Assembly (NCBI RefSeq): GCF_014203095.1 | Contig: NZ_JACHIG010000001.1 | Location: 1,178,001 to 1,242,000 of the forward strand | Length of the DNA stretch: 64,000 nt | Direction: 5' to 3' | Origin: Prosthecobacter vanneervenii | GTDB taxonomy: Bacteria > Verrucomicrobiota > Verrucomicrobiia > Verrucomicrobiales > Verrucomicrobiaceae | Shown here: piece after piece, positions 15,970 to 27,900 of the stretch | Layout of the letters: each line of letters starts with the position of its first letter | Numbering within the stretch: the stretch's first letter is position 1 | Notes under the pieces: generated by a model | Database searches by the model: none | The model's input: only the letters and a program-made list of their open reading frames with translations | Told to the model about the DNA's origin: nothing | Program-made: the position numbers and the translations under genes

Positions 15970-18545
15970 AAGAAGCAACCGACCCGCCAGCAGAAGCAGT
16001 GAAACGGCATCCTGTGCTCGTGGGAGAGGATGCACCAGGGCCCGCTGGCAGCCCCCTGCTGGTGGCGGACGAGACCATGCCCGAGCCTGTCGCGGCCAAC
16101 GAAACGGACGCCGAGGAAGATTCCGCCAGCAGCTCCGACCGCAGCTACGAGGTGGAGGGCCCGGCGTGGAAGGGGTATGTGTTTGCGTCAGTGCCCATCC
16201 TGGCCTGTCTGGCCGGTGGGGGCAAGGAAGCGTGGGCCAAGGGCCTGATCACGCTCATGGCGGCCGTGGTGATGATCCTCTTCGCGCCAAAGCGCCGCCT
16301 CCCCAGCCTGGCACTGGCCGGGCTGCTGTGCGCGCTGCTGGCTCCGCTGCTGGTTTTCCTGCCGCAGTCGTGGTTTCCCGTGGATGCCTGGAGGGCCACA
16401 ATGGTGCAGGACTGGGGTATGCAGCTCTCCAAAACACTGACCCCGCAGGCCGGTGTGGCGCTGGAGGCGTGGTTCCTATTTGCCGCCTGCTGCCTGTGGC
16501 TGGGCTGGTGCCTGACGCGTGGCTTTTCCGAGGTACAGCGCCGAGCGATGATGCTGACGCTGACCTTTGGCGGCGCAGGGCTGTGCCTGATGTCCATCGT
16601 GGATGGCATGGGCTGGCTGCCGGTGCCGTGGTGGCCGCGGAATGTGCAGGAGTGGGGGGAGCCTTTCGGGCCCTTTGCCAACCGCAACCACACCAGCACG
16701 CTGGCGGCGATGACCTGCGTGCTGTGCGCGGCTTCCGCCTATGACGCGCACAAACGCAAATCCCTGCTGTGGATGCCTGCGCTGCTGGGGATGGTGCCGC
16801 CGACGGCCTGCCTCTATGTGAACAGCTCCCGGGCAGGTCTGGTCCTGGTGTTTCTGGGCTTGACGACGTGGTTGGGCACGATCGCCATGCGGCGGGGCTT
16901 CTTCCAAAAGATGGCGGTGTCCACCTCGCTGGTTTTCATTATCGCGGCTCTTCTGGTCATGTCAGGGGGGAATCTGTCCAAACGCCTTTCCACGCGGGGG
17001 CTGGAGGATTTCACGTCGGATCATGGCCGGGGCTCGGTGTATGCGGAGTCTCTAAGGATGACGCTGCATTCCCCCTGGATCGGAGTGGGGATGGGGAATT
17101 TTGACGCTGTATTTCCGCAGTATGCCCACCTGCCGGCGACACGGTTCCGATATTTGCACCCGGAGAGCGACATGCTCTGGCTGCTGACGGAAGGTGGCCT
17201 GCTGACTCTGCTGCCCGGGGCGCTGCTGGTGTTCTGGATCGCGATTTCGACCGGCCCGTGGTTTGGCAAAAAGAAGAAGCGCAAGTCCGGCATGCAGGAC
17301 CGCAGGCTGAGGAATGCGGCGGCCATTGTCTTTGGACTGGGCGCGGTGCACGGGATGGGCGATGTGCCCAATCACGGCTACGCTTTTGCCCTCGTCATGG
17401 CGCTGCTGGCTGGGATAGCCATCCGCCCGCGCCGGCTGCAGGAAGCCGCAGGCCCGGTGGAGCGCACGGCCTTCCGCGTGTGTGGCGTGCTGCTGCTGCC
17501 GCTGGGAGCAGCATGGATGGCTGTGGCCCTGGGGCACCCTTTCCTGCCAGGAAAAAGCGCTGCAGAAGCCCTGCGCAACCGTGCGATCAAGCTGGCTGAT
17601 TCCGGCTCTCCGGCCGGAGCGCTGCCGCTGATGGACCAGGCGATCGAAAAGGCCCCGATGGATTTTCGCTACTACTACGAGCGCGCCTGCCTGCGCCTGA
17701 AGCTGGGCCAGCCGAAGGAGAAGGCGCTGGAAGACTTCTCCCGCTCCCGCGCCCTGGAGCCCCTCTATGCCATGCTGTGCTATACCGAGGGGGTGTTCTG
17801 GCTGGGCTATGATCCGCAGCTGGCGGTGGTGGGCTGGCGGGAGTTTTTAAACCGTGCACCGGACATGGGGCCGGGAGAGTTTGGCTACTACCGGCAGATG
17901 CTGGGCTACTCCTACCACTATCCGGTGCTGCGCGGGCCGCTGTGGTCCCTGGCCACCAAGTCGGACCTGAAATTTGAATTTCTGCGCACGGTGCAGGACA
18001 AGGCGGAATTCCAATCCTGCCTGCAGAGCCTGCTCAATGAACATGCCCCCGGCGAGAAAGGCGCACAGCAAGGCCTGAAGCTGCTCAACCCGGTGCAGCG
18101 TGAAAATCTTTTCACCCTCTGGTATCAGCTAGGGGACCAGAAGGCGCTGATCTCCGCGCTGGAAAGCAACGCGGCGTGGAGAGATGACGGCTGGCGCATC
18201 CTGGCAGAGCATTATGCCAGGAATGCAGAGTTTCAGCGCGCCTGCCAGACCACCCTGCCCTACCTGACCCCGGTGCCGCGAGCCAGCTCCAACGCGAACA
18301 TGGACATCCCAAGCCTGGAGCGTGCGCTGGTCTATGACCCGACAGACATCCGGCGCGCGACCGACCTCTTTCAGGCTCAAAAGGCCCACGGAGACACGGA
18401 CGGAGCCATCCGCACACTGAAGCGAGTGGTGCCCCAACCCAATGCCCCGCTCTACTTGCGCCAGGAGCTCGGGGCCCTGTATGTGACCAAGCAGGACTAC
18501 CGCCGCGCCTGGGAAAACCTGCGCGAGGCCATGCAGAAACGCTAG
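15966..18545 (+). CDS. O-antigen ligase/polymerase family protein with C-terminal TPR region
   Basis: The product has 859 residues from the ATG that overlaps the preceding stop. After a Pro/Glu-rich cytoplasmic start (1-55) come about eleven membrane helices to roughly residue 495. 'NSSRAGLVLVFLGLT' and the periplasmic loop with 'GRGSVYAESLRMTLHSPWIGVGMGNF' (in two parts, around 340-380) fit the Wzy_C/WaaL family (the loop contains the conserved 'P..GvG.g.f'). The final 360 residues are helical repeats of TPR type, e.g. 'SPAGALPLMDQAIEKAP'. Family members polymerise or ligate lipid-linked oligosaccharides in the periplasm. With the coupled WecA-like enzyme it suggests a small polysaccharide module. 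Confidence 0.85.
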   Translation: MKEATDPPAEAVKRHPVLVGEDAPGPAGSPLLVADETMPEPVAANETDAEEDSASSSDRSYEVEGPAWKGYVFASVPILACLAGGGKEAWAKGLITLMAAVVMILFAPKRRLPSLALAGLLCALLAPLLVFLPQSWFPVDAWRATMVQDWGMQLSKTLTPQAGVALEAWFLFAACCLWLGWCLTRGFSEVQRRAMMLTLTFGGAGLCLMSIVDGMGWLPVPWWPRNVQEWGEPFGPFANRNHTSTLAAMTCVLCAASAYDAHKRKSLLWMPALLGMVPPTACLYVNSSRAGLVLVFLGLTTWLGTIAMRRGFFQKMAVSTSLVFIIAALLVMSGGNLSKRLSTRGLEDFTSDHGRGSVYAESLRMTLHSPWIGVGMGNFDAVFPQYAHLPATRFRYLHPESDMLWLLTEGGLLTLLPGALLVFWIAISTGPWFGKKKKRKSGMQDRRLRNAAAIVFGLGAVHGMGDVPNHGYAFALVMALLAGIAIRPRRLQEAAGPVERTAFRVCGVLLLPLGAAWMAVALGHPFLPGKSAAEALRNRAIKLADSGSPAGALPLMDQAIEKAPMDFRYYYERACLRLKLGQPKEKALEDFSRSRALEPLYAMLCYTEGVFWLGYDPQLAVVGWREFLNRAPDMGPGEFGYYRQMLGYSYHYPVLRGPLWSLATKSDLKFEFLRTVQDKAEFQSCLQSLLNEHAPGEKGAQQGLKLLNPVQRENLFTLWYQLGDQKALISALESNAAWRDDGWRILAEHYARNAEFQRACQTTLPYLTPVPRASSNANMDIPSLERALVYDPTDIRRATDLFQAQKAHGDTDGAIRTLKRVVPQPNAPLYLRQELGALYVTKQDYRRAWENLREAMQKR

Positions 18546-18960
18546 CACGCAGGATCGGGACGATCGCTCTCCGCAATTCAGGGCGTTGCGCAAGCGTGAG
18601 GGATTGGGACTATCCCTCTGTGCCAGAGGCTTTGCCGCAGCGATGGAGGGGGATCATCTTGTCCCCCATCTGTCGCGGAATCGTGGATGAGCGATGGCGC
18701 TGGATAATGCGGGAGGTTCGGCTTTGTGAAGTCGTGAGAGCGCTTGACGGTGCGGGAGCGTTAGGGATCGGGACGATCCCTCTGCGCCGGAAGCTTTGCC
18801 GCAGAGACGGATGGGGATCATCTTGCCCCCATCTGTCGCGGAATCGTGGATGAGCGATGGCGCTGGATAATGCGGGAGGTTCGGCTTTGTGGAGCCACGA
18901 GAATTCAGTGCTTTGAGGGAGCGTGAGGGATCGAGACGATCCCTCTCCGCCAATCCGTGC
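18546..18960. repeat. Tandem 163/164-bp repeat with family-B palindromes
   Basis: The gap between two convergent genes contains three copies of a GGGATC..GATCCC stem-loop beginning near 18596, 18760 and 18923, so a 163-164 bp period. The 61-bp stretch starting at 18668 (atctgtcgcggaatcgtgg) recurs without change at 18831. A second stem-loop, GGGGGATCATCTTG..CCCCC, is in each unit. No gene is visible. The last palindrome lies 45 bp beyond the giant gene's stop and might also help end its transcript. Confidence 0.8.
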
Positions 18961-18994
18961 CAATGAAACTGAAGTGACTTCGCTGCGCGGGAGA

Positions 18995-21900
18995 TCAGAT
19001 GCTGCTGCGACGACGACGGCGGCGGATGGCGATGCCGAGCAGACCGAACATGAGGAGAATCATGCGGGCAGGCTCAGGCACGACAACGAGAATGCCGTAG
19101 TTGTTGAAGAGGCTGGTGTCCCAGGTAAGACCGGCGCCGATGGAGTCGAGGACGAGGTTGTCTGTGACACTGAAGCTGCCGGAGCCCATGGCGGAGAGCG
19201 CGGTGCCATCCTTGATGCTGGCGGTGGACCAGTCGATGAGGTTGAAGATGCTGCCGTAGGTGGCTCCGGTGAGGTTGTTGGCAGAGACGTAGATGCGGGC
19301 GTCTGTGCCGGCGGAAGAGCCCAGCAGGATGGTGCCGGAAGCGGAGATGAAGTCGTGGCTGCCATCGTGGCCGTTGTTCCAGGTGGTGTTGGCGATGGTG
19401 CCGGTGCCGCCATTGAGGCTGGCCACATAGTCGGCAGCGGTGCCGCCGTTGGCATTGAACCATGCGACGAAGCCGCTGTCCACCGAGTCGGCGGTGGTCA
19501 GGCCGAGCTGGATCTGACCGCCATTGGCAACAGTGAGGGAGGTGCTGGCGGCGGTGAAGGTGAGCGTCTGGTTGCTGGTGGCGGGAGCACCGTTTCCAGG
19601 GGCAAGGAAGGCGCCGCTGCCGATGATGGTGGAGCCTGCGATGGTGCCGCTGCCGGAGAGAGTGGCGCCTGAGGCGACGGAAACGCCTCCCACGGAGCTG
19701 TTGATCGAACCACTGGTTCCATCACCAACCTGGAGAGTACCCGCGCTGACAGTCGTTGCACCCGTGTAGGTGTTATCGGCATTGAGGATCGTGGTGCCGG
19801 AACCGGTCTTGGTGAAGTTACCAGCTCCCGTGATGGCACTGCTGCTGAAGTTCGTGCCCTGGGTGACCGTGCCGCTTTGATTGACCACAAAGGTGGAACT
19901 TGCTGCGACGCTGATCGCGCTGCTGGCGCTCAAAGAACCGGCGCTGCCACCATTGCCAAGCTGCAAGGTGGAGCCGCCCGTCACACTGGTGTTTCCGGTG
20001 TAGGTGTTCGTGCCTGTCAGTGTCCAGGTGCTGCCGCCGCTGACCGTCAAACCACCGCTGCCTGTAGCAATGGCACTGCCAACGGAACCACTGCCAGAGC
20101 CTGTCAGGGTAAGGTTGAAGCCTGATCCGGTGATGGCGCCAGTGTTGGTGAGGTTCAGCGTGCCGGCATCTGCGGAGATGCTGGAGTCTGCGGCGAGGGT
20201 AATCAGACCACCGTAGTTGTTGATTCCGCCGACGTTGACGATGGCAGCATTCTGACCCGAAGCGCCCGGACCACTGATCGTAGTGGCCTCGTTTCCAACT
20301 GTGATGCCGCCCTGGATCTGCAAGGTGGCTCCGCTTGCCACCGTGGTGCCGGTGCCCGCCGTGCCGTCAGCCGAACCGAGCGCGGCAGCACTCTGGATGT
20401 TGAGGATGCCAGAATTGACCGCAGTGGCACCCGTGTAGGTGTTGACAGCGGTGAAGTTGAGAGTTCCCGTTCCGTTCTTCGTGACACCACCAGTGCCTGT
20501 GTTGATGGCACCGCTGATCGTGGTGCTGCCAGCACCATCAACCGTGAGATTAGAGCTGCCACTAACCGTACCGGAAACCGTCAGAGTGCTGGAGCTTGAA
20601 TTGTTCGTCCAGGTCTGGCTGGCCCCCAGGATGACACTCGCAGAAATCGTATTGTTACCAGAGCCAGATTGGACGGTGATGCCGGAGGCATTGATGGTCA
20701 GTGTGTTTGTCCCGGCACCCGACGCGATGGTCGAGCCGGCGGTATTGGCCGTGCCGGTGCCAGTGAAGACCAAGCCAGCGATGGAGAAGCTGCCGTCCAG
20801 TGTGGTGCTGAGGTTGGTGGCACTGTTTGCCGTCAAGTAAACGGTCGAGATCGAGCCTGGCAGCTGAAGCGGATCAGTGCCGGCAGGGCCGTTGAGCCAG
20901 TTGGTCTGGTTGCTCGGATTGAGGATGGTGCTCCAGCTTCCGTCACCGCGCGCACCACTCCAATAGGCTGCCGTCGGTGTGGCATTGGAGATAACACTCA
21001 GCTGCAGGGCCGTCGTGCCCGTGCCGCTGACGTCAAAGTTGCCACTGGTGGCAGCGCGTCCGGTGCTGGTGCCGCCGCTCCATGTCAAGTTGTAGCTACG
21101 GCCACCGCCGATCTGGACGACGTTGCCGCCAGCACCAAAGGTGAAGCTGCCGGTGCCTGCGCCGAAGGTGAAGCTTCCTGCGGATGTCGAGCCGGCCAGG
21201 AACGTGACCAAGTTGTAGGTCCCGTTGGCAAGCGTGGTACCGGAGATGGTGTTGAGGCCCACCGTCGCGCCGCCGGAGTTCAGGTTGAGCTTCTGCCCCA
21301 CGGAAATGAGGTCCGTGGTGTTTCCGGCCGCATTGACATCCAGCAGCAGCGAAGCGGCTCCGCCAACACTGAGAGTCAGGTTCGTTCCCGCGCTTGCATT
21401 GGCCAGGGTCAGCGTATTCACAGCCGAGTCCAGAAGGCTGAGAGTGGCGCCGGAGTTGACCGTCAAGCTGCCAGCAGTCGAGCTGCCAATCGTGGTGTTG
21501 CCGGAAATGTTCAAGGTGGCGCCGCTAGCGACCGTGACGGCTGTGCCGCCGAGCGTCGCGCTGCCGCTGCCCACGAGTTGCAGCGTGCCGTTGTTGATGA
21601 GCGTGTTGCCTGTGTAGTTGTTGTTACCCGAGAGGGTCAAGGTGCCGATACCCGATTTGGTCAGTGCCAATTTGCTGGAGGCATTGGCTACACTGTTGTC
21701 AGTCAGGACACCTCCAAAAGTGCTGTTCAGATTCGTTGTGGAATCCGTGGCCGCCGTGCCACCAATGACGAGCACCTGTGTCGAGGCGGCCGAATTGGTG
21801 ATGAAGCCCGTGCCGGTGAGCTGTTTGCTGATCTGGCCGAAGCCGTTCAGGTCATAACCGGCTCCAGCATTGATGGTGATCAGGCTGCTGTTGGCGATGG

Positions 21901-24900
21901 CGTTGGCGACGCCGTTCTTCAGAATGCCGCCTGCGATGGTGATGCCAGCCGTGGTGCCGGTGCCGCCGAAAGCTGCGTCAGTCTGCGCGACGCCGATCGT
22001 AAGAATGCCCGCTCCCGCCTTGGTAAGACCGGTGGTGGATGCCACTGTGGTCGTGATCGCCGAGTTGATGGACAGCGTTGCCGCCGGGCTGAGCACCGTG
22101 ATGGTGCGCATCGCCGCACCGAGATTCATGGCCCCCGTGAGCGTCACGCCGTTGCCAGAAACAAGGCCGCCGACGGTGAAATCACCGTTGATTGTGGTTG
22201 CGTTACCGATAGAGCGGACCGTGCCGTCGCTCATGATGGTGGTACCACCAGCGATGGTCAGCGTGCCGGTGCCGACAGGGCCTGATGTGATGGCTGGCGG
22301 AGTGCCAGCGGTGGCCGCGCCAAATATCAGGGTGCCTTGGTTCAAGTTGAAGCCATTCGTGAAGGTGTTGGCACCACTGAGGGTCAGCGAACCCGCACCC
22401 GATTTTGTGATGGCACCTCCGGCGCTGCTGATGACCACCTGGATGTTCAGACTGTTGGGTGAGAGGCCCGAGGTGGTGATGACAGGGGCGGCATTGCTAA
22501 GCTGCAAGTTGGTAAGTGTCCCCGCGCCAGTCGTGAATACAGGCGTGGTGGCGAGGCTGTCATTCGTCGAAGTGATCGCATTAGCCGCCGTCAGAATGAT
22601 GGTGCTCGCGGAAGTGGTCGGAGTGCCAAAGGCAAAGGTCGGGTTGGCGGTGCCGCCCTGATTGTTGAAGTTGACGCTCGCCAGTGTTTGCGTGGCACCG
22701 GTGGTGTAGTTGAAGAGAGTCAAGGAACCGCCGCCATTGATGTTAATATTGCTGCTAGAGGCGATCTGTCCGGTGGTCGCATTGCCCAGCACCACAGAGG
22801 CATTGTTGATGGTGAGGTCTCCCGGGATGGCGACCAAGCCTGCGGCCGCCTGCAGGTTGGTGGTGCCCGCGTTGATGAAGGTGCCGCCTGTGTAGGTGTT
22901 GGAGGCAAATTGAGGGCTCAGTCTCAAGGTGGCACCCCCGTTGGAAATGAGTGACGACGAGCCGGTGATGGCAGCGTTGATGACGGTCGTGTTCTGGTTG
23001 ATGTAGAAATACAGGTCGCTTCCGGTGCCCGACAGGGTGTTCGTCGCGTCAACCGCGCCAATCGTGATGCTCTGGTTGGCATTGGTGATGATGCCGGTGC
23101 CGAAAGTCCATGACGTTCCCGAGACAGGCGTGATGGTCTGGGCAGCACCGGGAGCCAGGCGCCATGAGTTCGCGGCCTTGACGCCCGTGGTCAGGGTTCG
23201 GCTGGTGCCGTCATTGTAGTTGCCCGTGGCGACCGTGGCTGCGCTGATGTCGGTTCCGGTGAACGCGGTCGATGAGAAGCCACCGTAGGTGTTGCCCATG
23301 GCGACGACACCGAAGGTGTCCGAGTAAGTGGCGAAGGTGCTGCCATCCGCAACCGCCCAACCGCCGATGATGCCGTTGACGAGGTTTGCCGAGGAGAAGG
23401 CCGTACCGTTGAGCTGGGTGAGGAAGATATTGCTGTTCGTGTTCAAGCCCTGTCCGCCCAACGTGTTGGAGCCAGCCGAGGAGTTGTTGGTCGTAAAGCC
23501 GTTGAAGTTCACGCCGCTGCGGGTGCTGGCGTTGCGCACCAAGTTGCTGATGGTAAGACTGACGGTGCTGCCCTGGCTGATGTAGGGCAAGGTGTTGATG
23601 GTGTTGCCGCCTCCGGTCACTGTGACAGAGCTAAGCGTGACCACAGTGTCCACGGAGCCTGCGCCGTTGATGGTGAAGGTACCACCCTGGAGAGTGACAG
23701 GGTTGGCCGCAGCGATACGGGTGGGTGGTGTGGCCGAAGGGTTGAGACCGTAGTTGTCCCAGTTCAGCGTGCCGTAGTTCAGTGTCAGGCCCGCCGTGCT
23801 CGAGATCGTGCCGGAATCACGCAACTGCAGAGTACCGCCACGGACGATCGTGGCCCCATTGTAGGTGTTTGTGCTGGTCAGCAAGGTGGTATTGTTACCC
23901 GCACGGGTGAAAGCAATGTTGCCCGTGATCGATCCACTGAATGTGCCACCTCCGGTGGAGGTCAGGGTGGCCGCGGCCCCGGTGTTCCTGACGGTGCCGG
24001 CCATTCCCGGAAGTGGGTTGACCCCCTGGATCACACCCACAGCCTGGTTGCGGCCATTCAAGTCCACCACGGCGGTGGTGCCATTGACGTTCAAGGCATT
24101 TACCGTAGGCGTCGTCGCCCCTGGAACCACGGCAAGGGTATTATCAGAGCCGGAGTTCAGGTTCAGGGTGCCATCGTTCACTGTGGTATTGCCGCCGGTG
24201 AAATATGCCTGCCCGTTCAAGTTCAGCGTACCGCCGTCGGATTTCAACAGCCCTGCGGTGCCGCCGATGTTGAAGGCGCCGTTGATGTTTAACGTGGCTC
24301 CGGCGACGACGTGGATGTTGGGCGTGGTTCCAGCTGTGGTCGCGGCAAAGTTGCCGACATTGATGCTGGCTGTGAAGCCAGCCTGCACGAGGAGCGCGGT
24401 GGCGTTCGAAAGATTCATAGTGAGCAAACCGCCGCCGGGTCCATAGTTGCCAAAGGCCGTGGCATTTAGACCACTCTGGATGGTTCCATTGGCCAGGAAA
24501 GTCAGCGTGTTGGCCGGGGTGTTCGCAAAGATCGACTGCGAGCCGGAGACGCCGACGTTGTTGGTGGCACCCCAAGCAAGCGCCGTCGCAGTGTTGGAGG
24601 TGGTCAGATATTCTGCAGGAGCAGCGGAACCATTGCTGGCCACACCAAGCGCGCGCCAATTGTTGGTGACGCTGTCCTTGACCAGGAAGCCTACGCCGTT
24701 TCCACCGACGGTGGGATCGGCCAGCGAGTCACTGCGGATGGACATGGTGGTTGTGCCGTTGGCACCGCCACCCTGACTGCCGCTCAGGTTTGGAGTCGTG
24801 ATGACCAAATTGGCAACACCGCTGCTGCTGGCCGCGCCGGTAATGCCTGTAAAGACAGCCGAGCCCTGGCTGTTCAGGCTGCTAAGCGTGGTAATCGTGA

Positions 24901-27900
24901 GTGTGAGCGGGTTGCTCGCGTTGGCGGTGAGATCGACACGACCGCCACCGTTGGTGATATTGAACGCGGTGATCTGCTCGGTGGTCGGCGTGGAAGCCGT
25001 GCCACTGCCACTGATGGAGAACGAGCCGCCATTGAGGTTGAGAGTGCCTGTGGCATTGAGGCCAAGACGGTTATTGATGTTGGTGGTGCTGTTGTCGAGC
25101 GCGAGGGTGCCGCCTTCATTGGCGGTGAACGTTCCGGCAAAGGCCGGAGCTGTCGTGCCGGTGAACCACTGGCCGCTGCCATCAAATACCAATCTGCCGC
25201 CACTGATGGTAACGGTGCCGGTGGATCCAGTGGAGGCGCTCTGAGCCCCCGTCATGCGAAGGGTGCCGGTGCCGATCTTCTGCAAGCCAACCGCGTTCAG
25301 CGTGGCGTCATTGAAGCGCTGAATCTGGCCTGAGAACACGGTGCTGGTGTTGTCAAAACCCACGGTGAGCGTTTGGGCTCCGGAGGAGTTGAAAATCGTG
25401 CCCGAGCCGGAAAGCGAACCCCAGGTCGTGCTGGCATTGTTCAAATCGTACCGGGTGCCGGAACCGAGGGTGAGCGCGGAGAATCGCGAGCCTGCGTTGG
25501 CCACGCCGTTCTGGATGCCTCCAGCGGTCACATTGAAGCTGCCGGTGAAGACGTTTTGGGCACCGAGCTGGAGGATGCCGTTGCCACTCTTGGTGATGCC
25601 GCCGGAGGAGCCGACGATGGCCCGGAGCAGGAAGGCGCGTTGCAGCGGAGCGATGTCGCTGGTGCCGTTGGCGTCAATAGTTCCAACACTGATCGTGTTT
25701 GGCGAGCTGCCAAAGTCCACACGCCCCTCGATCAAAGCAATGGTGCCTACGTTGGAAGATGTGGAGACAATACCCTGGCTGCCGATCGTCAGGACCCCTG
25801 TGGAACCGGCACCCGTGGCGGATGCGGTTGAGTATGTTGTGACCGTTGGATTACTGGTGCCGCCAATGTTGTTGAATACCAGACCTGCCACGGTGTTGTT
25901 TCCAAACAAGTTCAATGCTGAACCGCCATTGAGTGTGACCACGTTGCCGGAGTTGATCGAACCAGCTGCATTCAATGTCACCGTGGCATTGTTGATCACG
26001 AGACCATTCGCAGGAGTGCTGGCCAGCGGAATGGTGCCGGTGGCGAGCACATTCAAAGTGCCCTGATTGACGACCGTGCCACCACCGTAGGTATTCGTGC
26101 CGGCGATGTTCACCTGACCGGAGCCGCTCTTCACGAGTGCCACATTTGATCCAGTGATCACGCTGTTGATGATCTGCGGTCCCGTTCCCTGAGCATAGAC
26201 GAACAGTTCCGTGCCGCTGGTGGTGATGCTGCCTTGGTTGACAGCGCTGCCAATCGTCTGGCTGGCCGTGCTGAAGAAGAGCAGGCCGCCGCTGCTGAGG
26301 GTAAGCGTTCTGCCGGAAGCGATGTTCACCGTCTGCGCCGCAATGTTGCCGATGCGCAGGCTGTTGAGCGTCTTGTTATTGGACACCGTCAAGGTGTTGC
26401 CTGTCACCGCCACGTTAATGCTAATGTTGTCGGCCGTCGCAGCGGCGTCAATCGTGGTAGGCGTAGAGGTGGTGTTTGAATACTGCAAAGCTCCTGCCGT
26501 ACCCAGCGCAGCAACGCCCAGCCCGGGGACGTAAGTGGCAAAGTCACTGGTGCCGATGACTGCCCAGCCGCCGATGATATTGTTGGTCAGACCGGCAAAG
26601 GCCGTGCTGGTGGAAACTCCGTTGATCTGGTTGAGGATGACGCGGGCGCTGCTACCGATCTGGCCACCGGTTGCCGCAGTGAAGTTCACCGTGCCACCGC
26701 CAGTCGTGCGCACGAGGTTGCCGATGATGAGATCGGACGAGTTGATGCCTGTGCCGCCACCCACGACAGAGCTGATAAACGAGTTGCTCTGTGCCAAGGT
26801 CACTGTGCCGACCGTCTCCGAAGACGCCACCAGTGCACGCCCTTGAAGGGCAAGGGTGCCGCCGCGGAGATTGATGGCGGCTGCGTCATTGATGCGGTTG
26901 GTCAGATCGATTGTACCCGTGTTGTTGTCCGCAGTCAGAGTCGCGTAATTGATGTCGATCGAGGTGGTGTTAGCCAGAGTAGCATTGTCGCGCAGGGTGA
27001 TCGCGCCACCGTTGAGCAGCGTGGTGCCGGTGTAGGTCTGCGGCGAGTAGATGGTCAGCGTATTCTGGCCCGAACGGGTGAGGTTCACGCTGCCCGTGAC
27101 GGCTCCGGCCCAGTTGCGGGCGTTATTGTCCTGGTTGATGACCAGATTGCCAGTGCCGGTGTTGGACGTGATCGTGCCACCCGCTCCATTGACAGCGCCA
27201 TCGGTGAAGAGTGCGAGAACCTGCTGGCTGTTACCATTGAGGTCGAGCGTGCCACCATTGATCGCGATGAAGTTGTTGGCTTGAAGGGTGTTTTTGCCAC
27301 CATTCAGCACGAGGGTACCTTGGTTGATCACGAACTGACCCGACAGGCTGTTGACCCCCGTGGTGAGACCAGAGATCGAGGATTGTGGCGTGCTAAGGGT
27401 CAAGGTGCCAGCGCCGGCCTTGACGAAGCTGATGGCACCGTTGCTAGTGCCGTTGCCACCGGTCAGAAGGCTGGTGATGGTGAGAGAGGCTGTGCCGGGC
27501 GTCCAGATGTTGAACGGAGATGAGGTATTGACCTGATTCAAGACACCACCGCTGATGGTGGAAGATCCACTGGTCACCAGGATGCCGCCGCTGCTGCTGG
27601 TCAACTGGAGCAGCGATCCGATGGTGGCAGTGGAACCGCCTGACATCGTCAGCGAGTTGATGTTCAGCGTCGCCGCACCGGTGCTGGTGCTGCCGCTGGT
27701 CAGGTTGATATTGTTGCTGGCAGTGAAGGTGTTCGCCGTGTTGTATTCAGAAGCTGCGAGCGGACGCAGGTTTGCGGTGCCCGTGTCTGCCGTTGCAAAC
27801 GAAGTGCCGTTGCCCGTGGCGGTGGTGTCAACCAGTGCCCAGGGCAGGATGCCCTTGTTCGCGGTGCCCGCAGCACCCGTCTGGCCGTTGAAGGTAAAAC

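Noticed and set aside
18995-19500. Autotransporter beta-barrel at the end of the giant protein
   Set aside because: The C-terminus has no amphipathic strand series or terminal aromatic residue; it is a PEP-CTERM signal.
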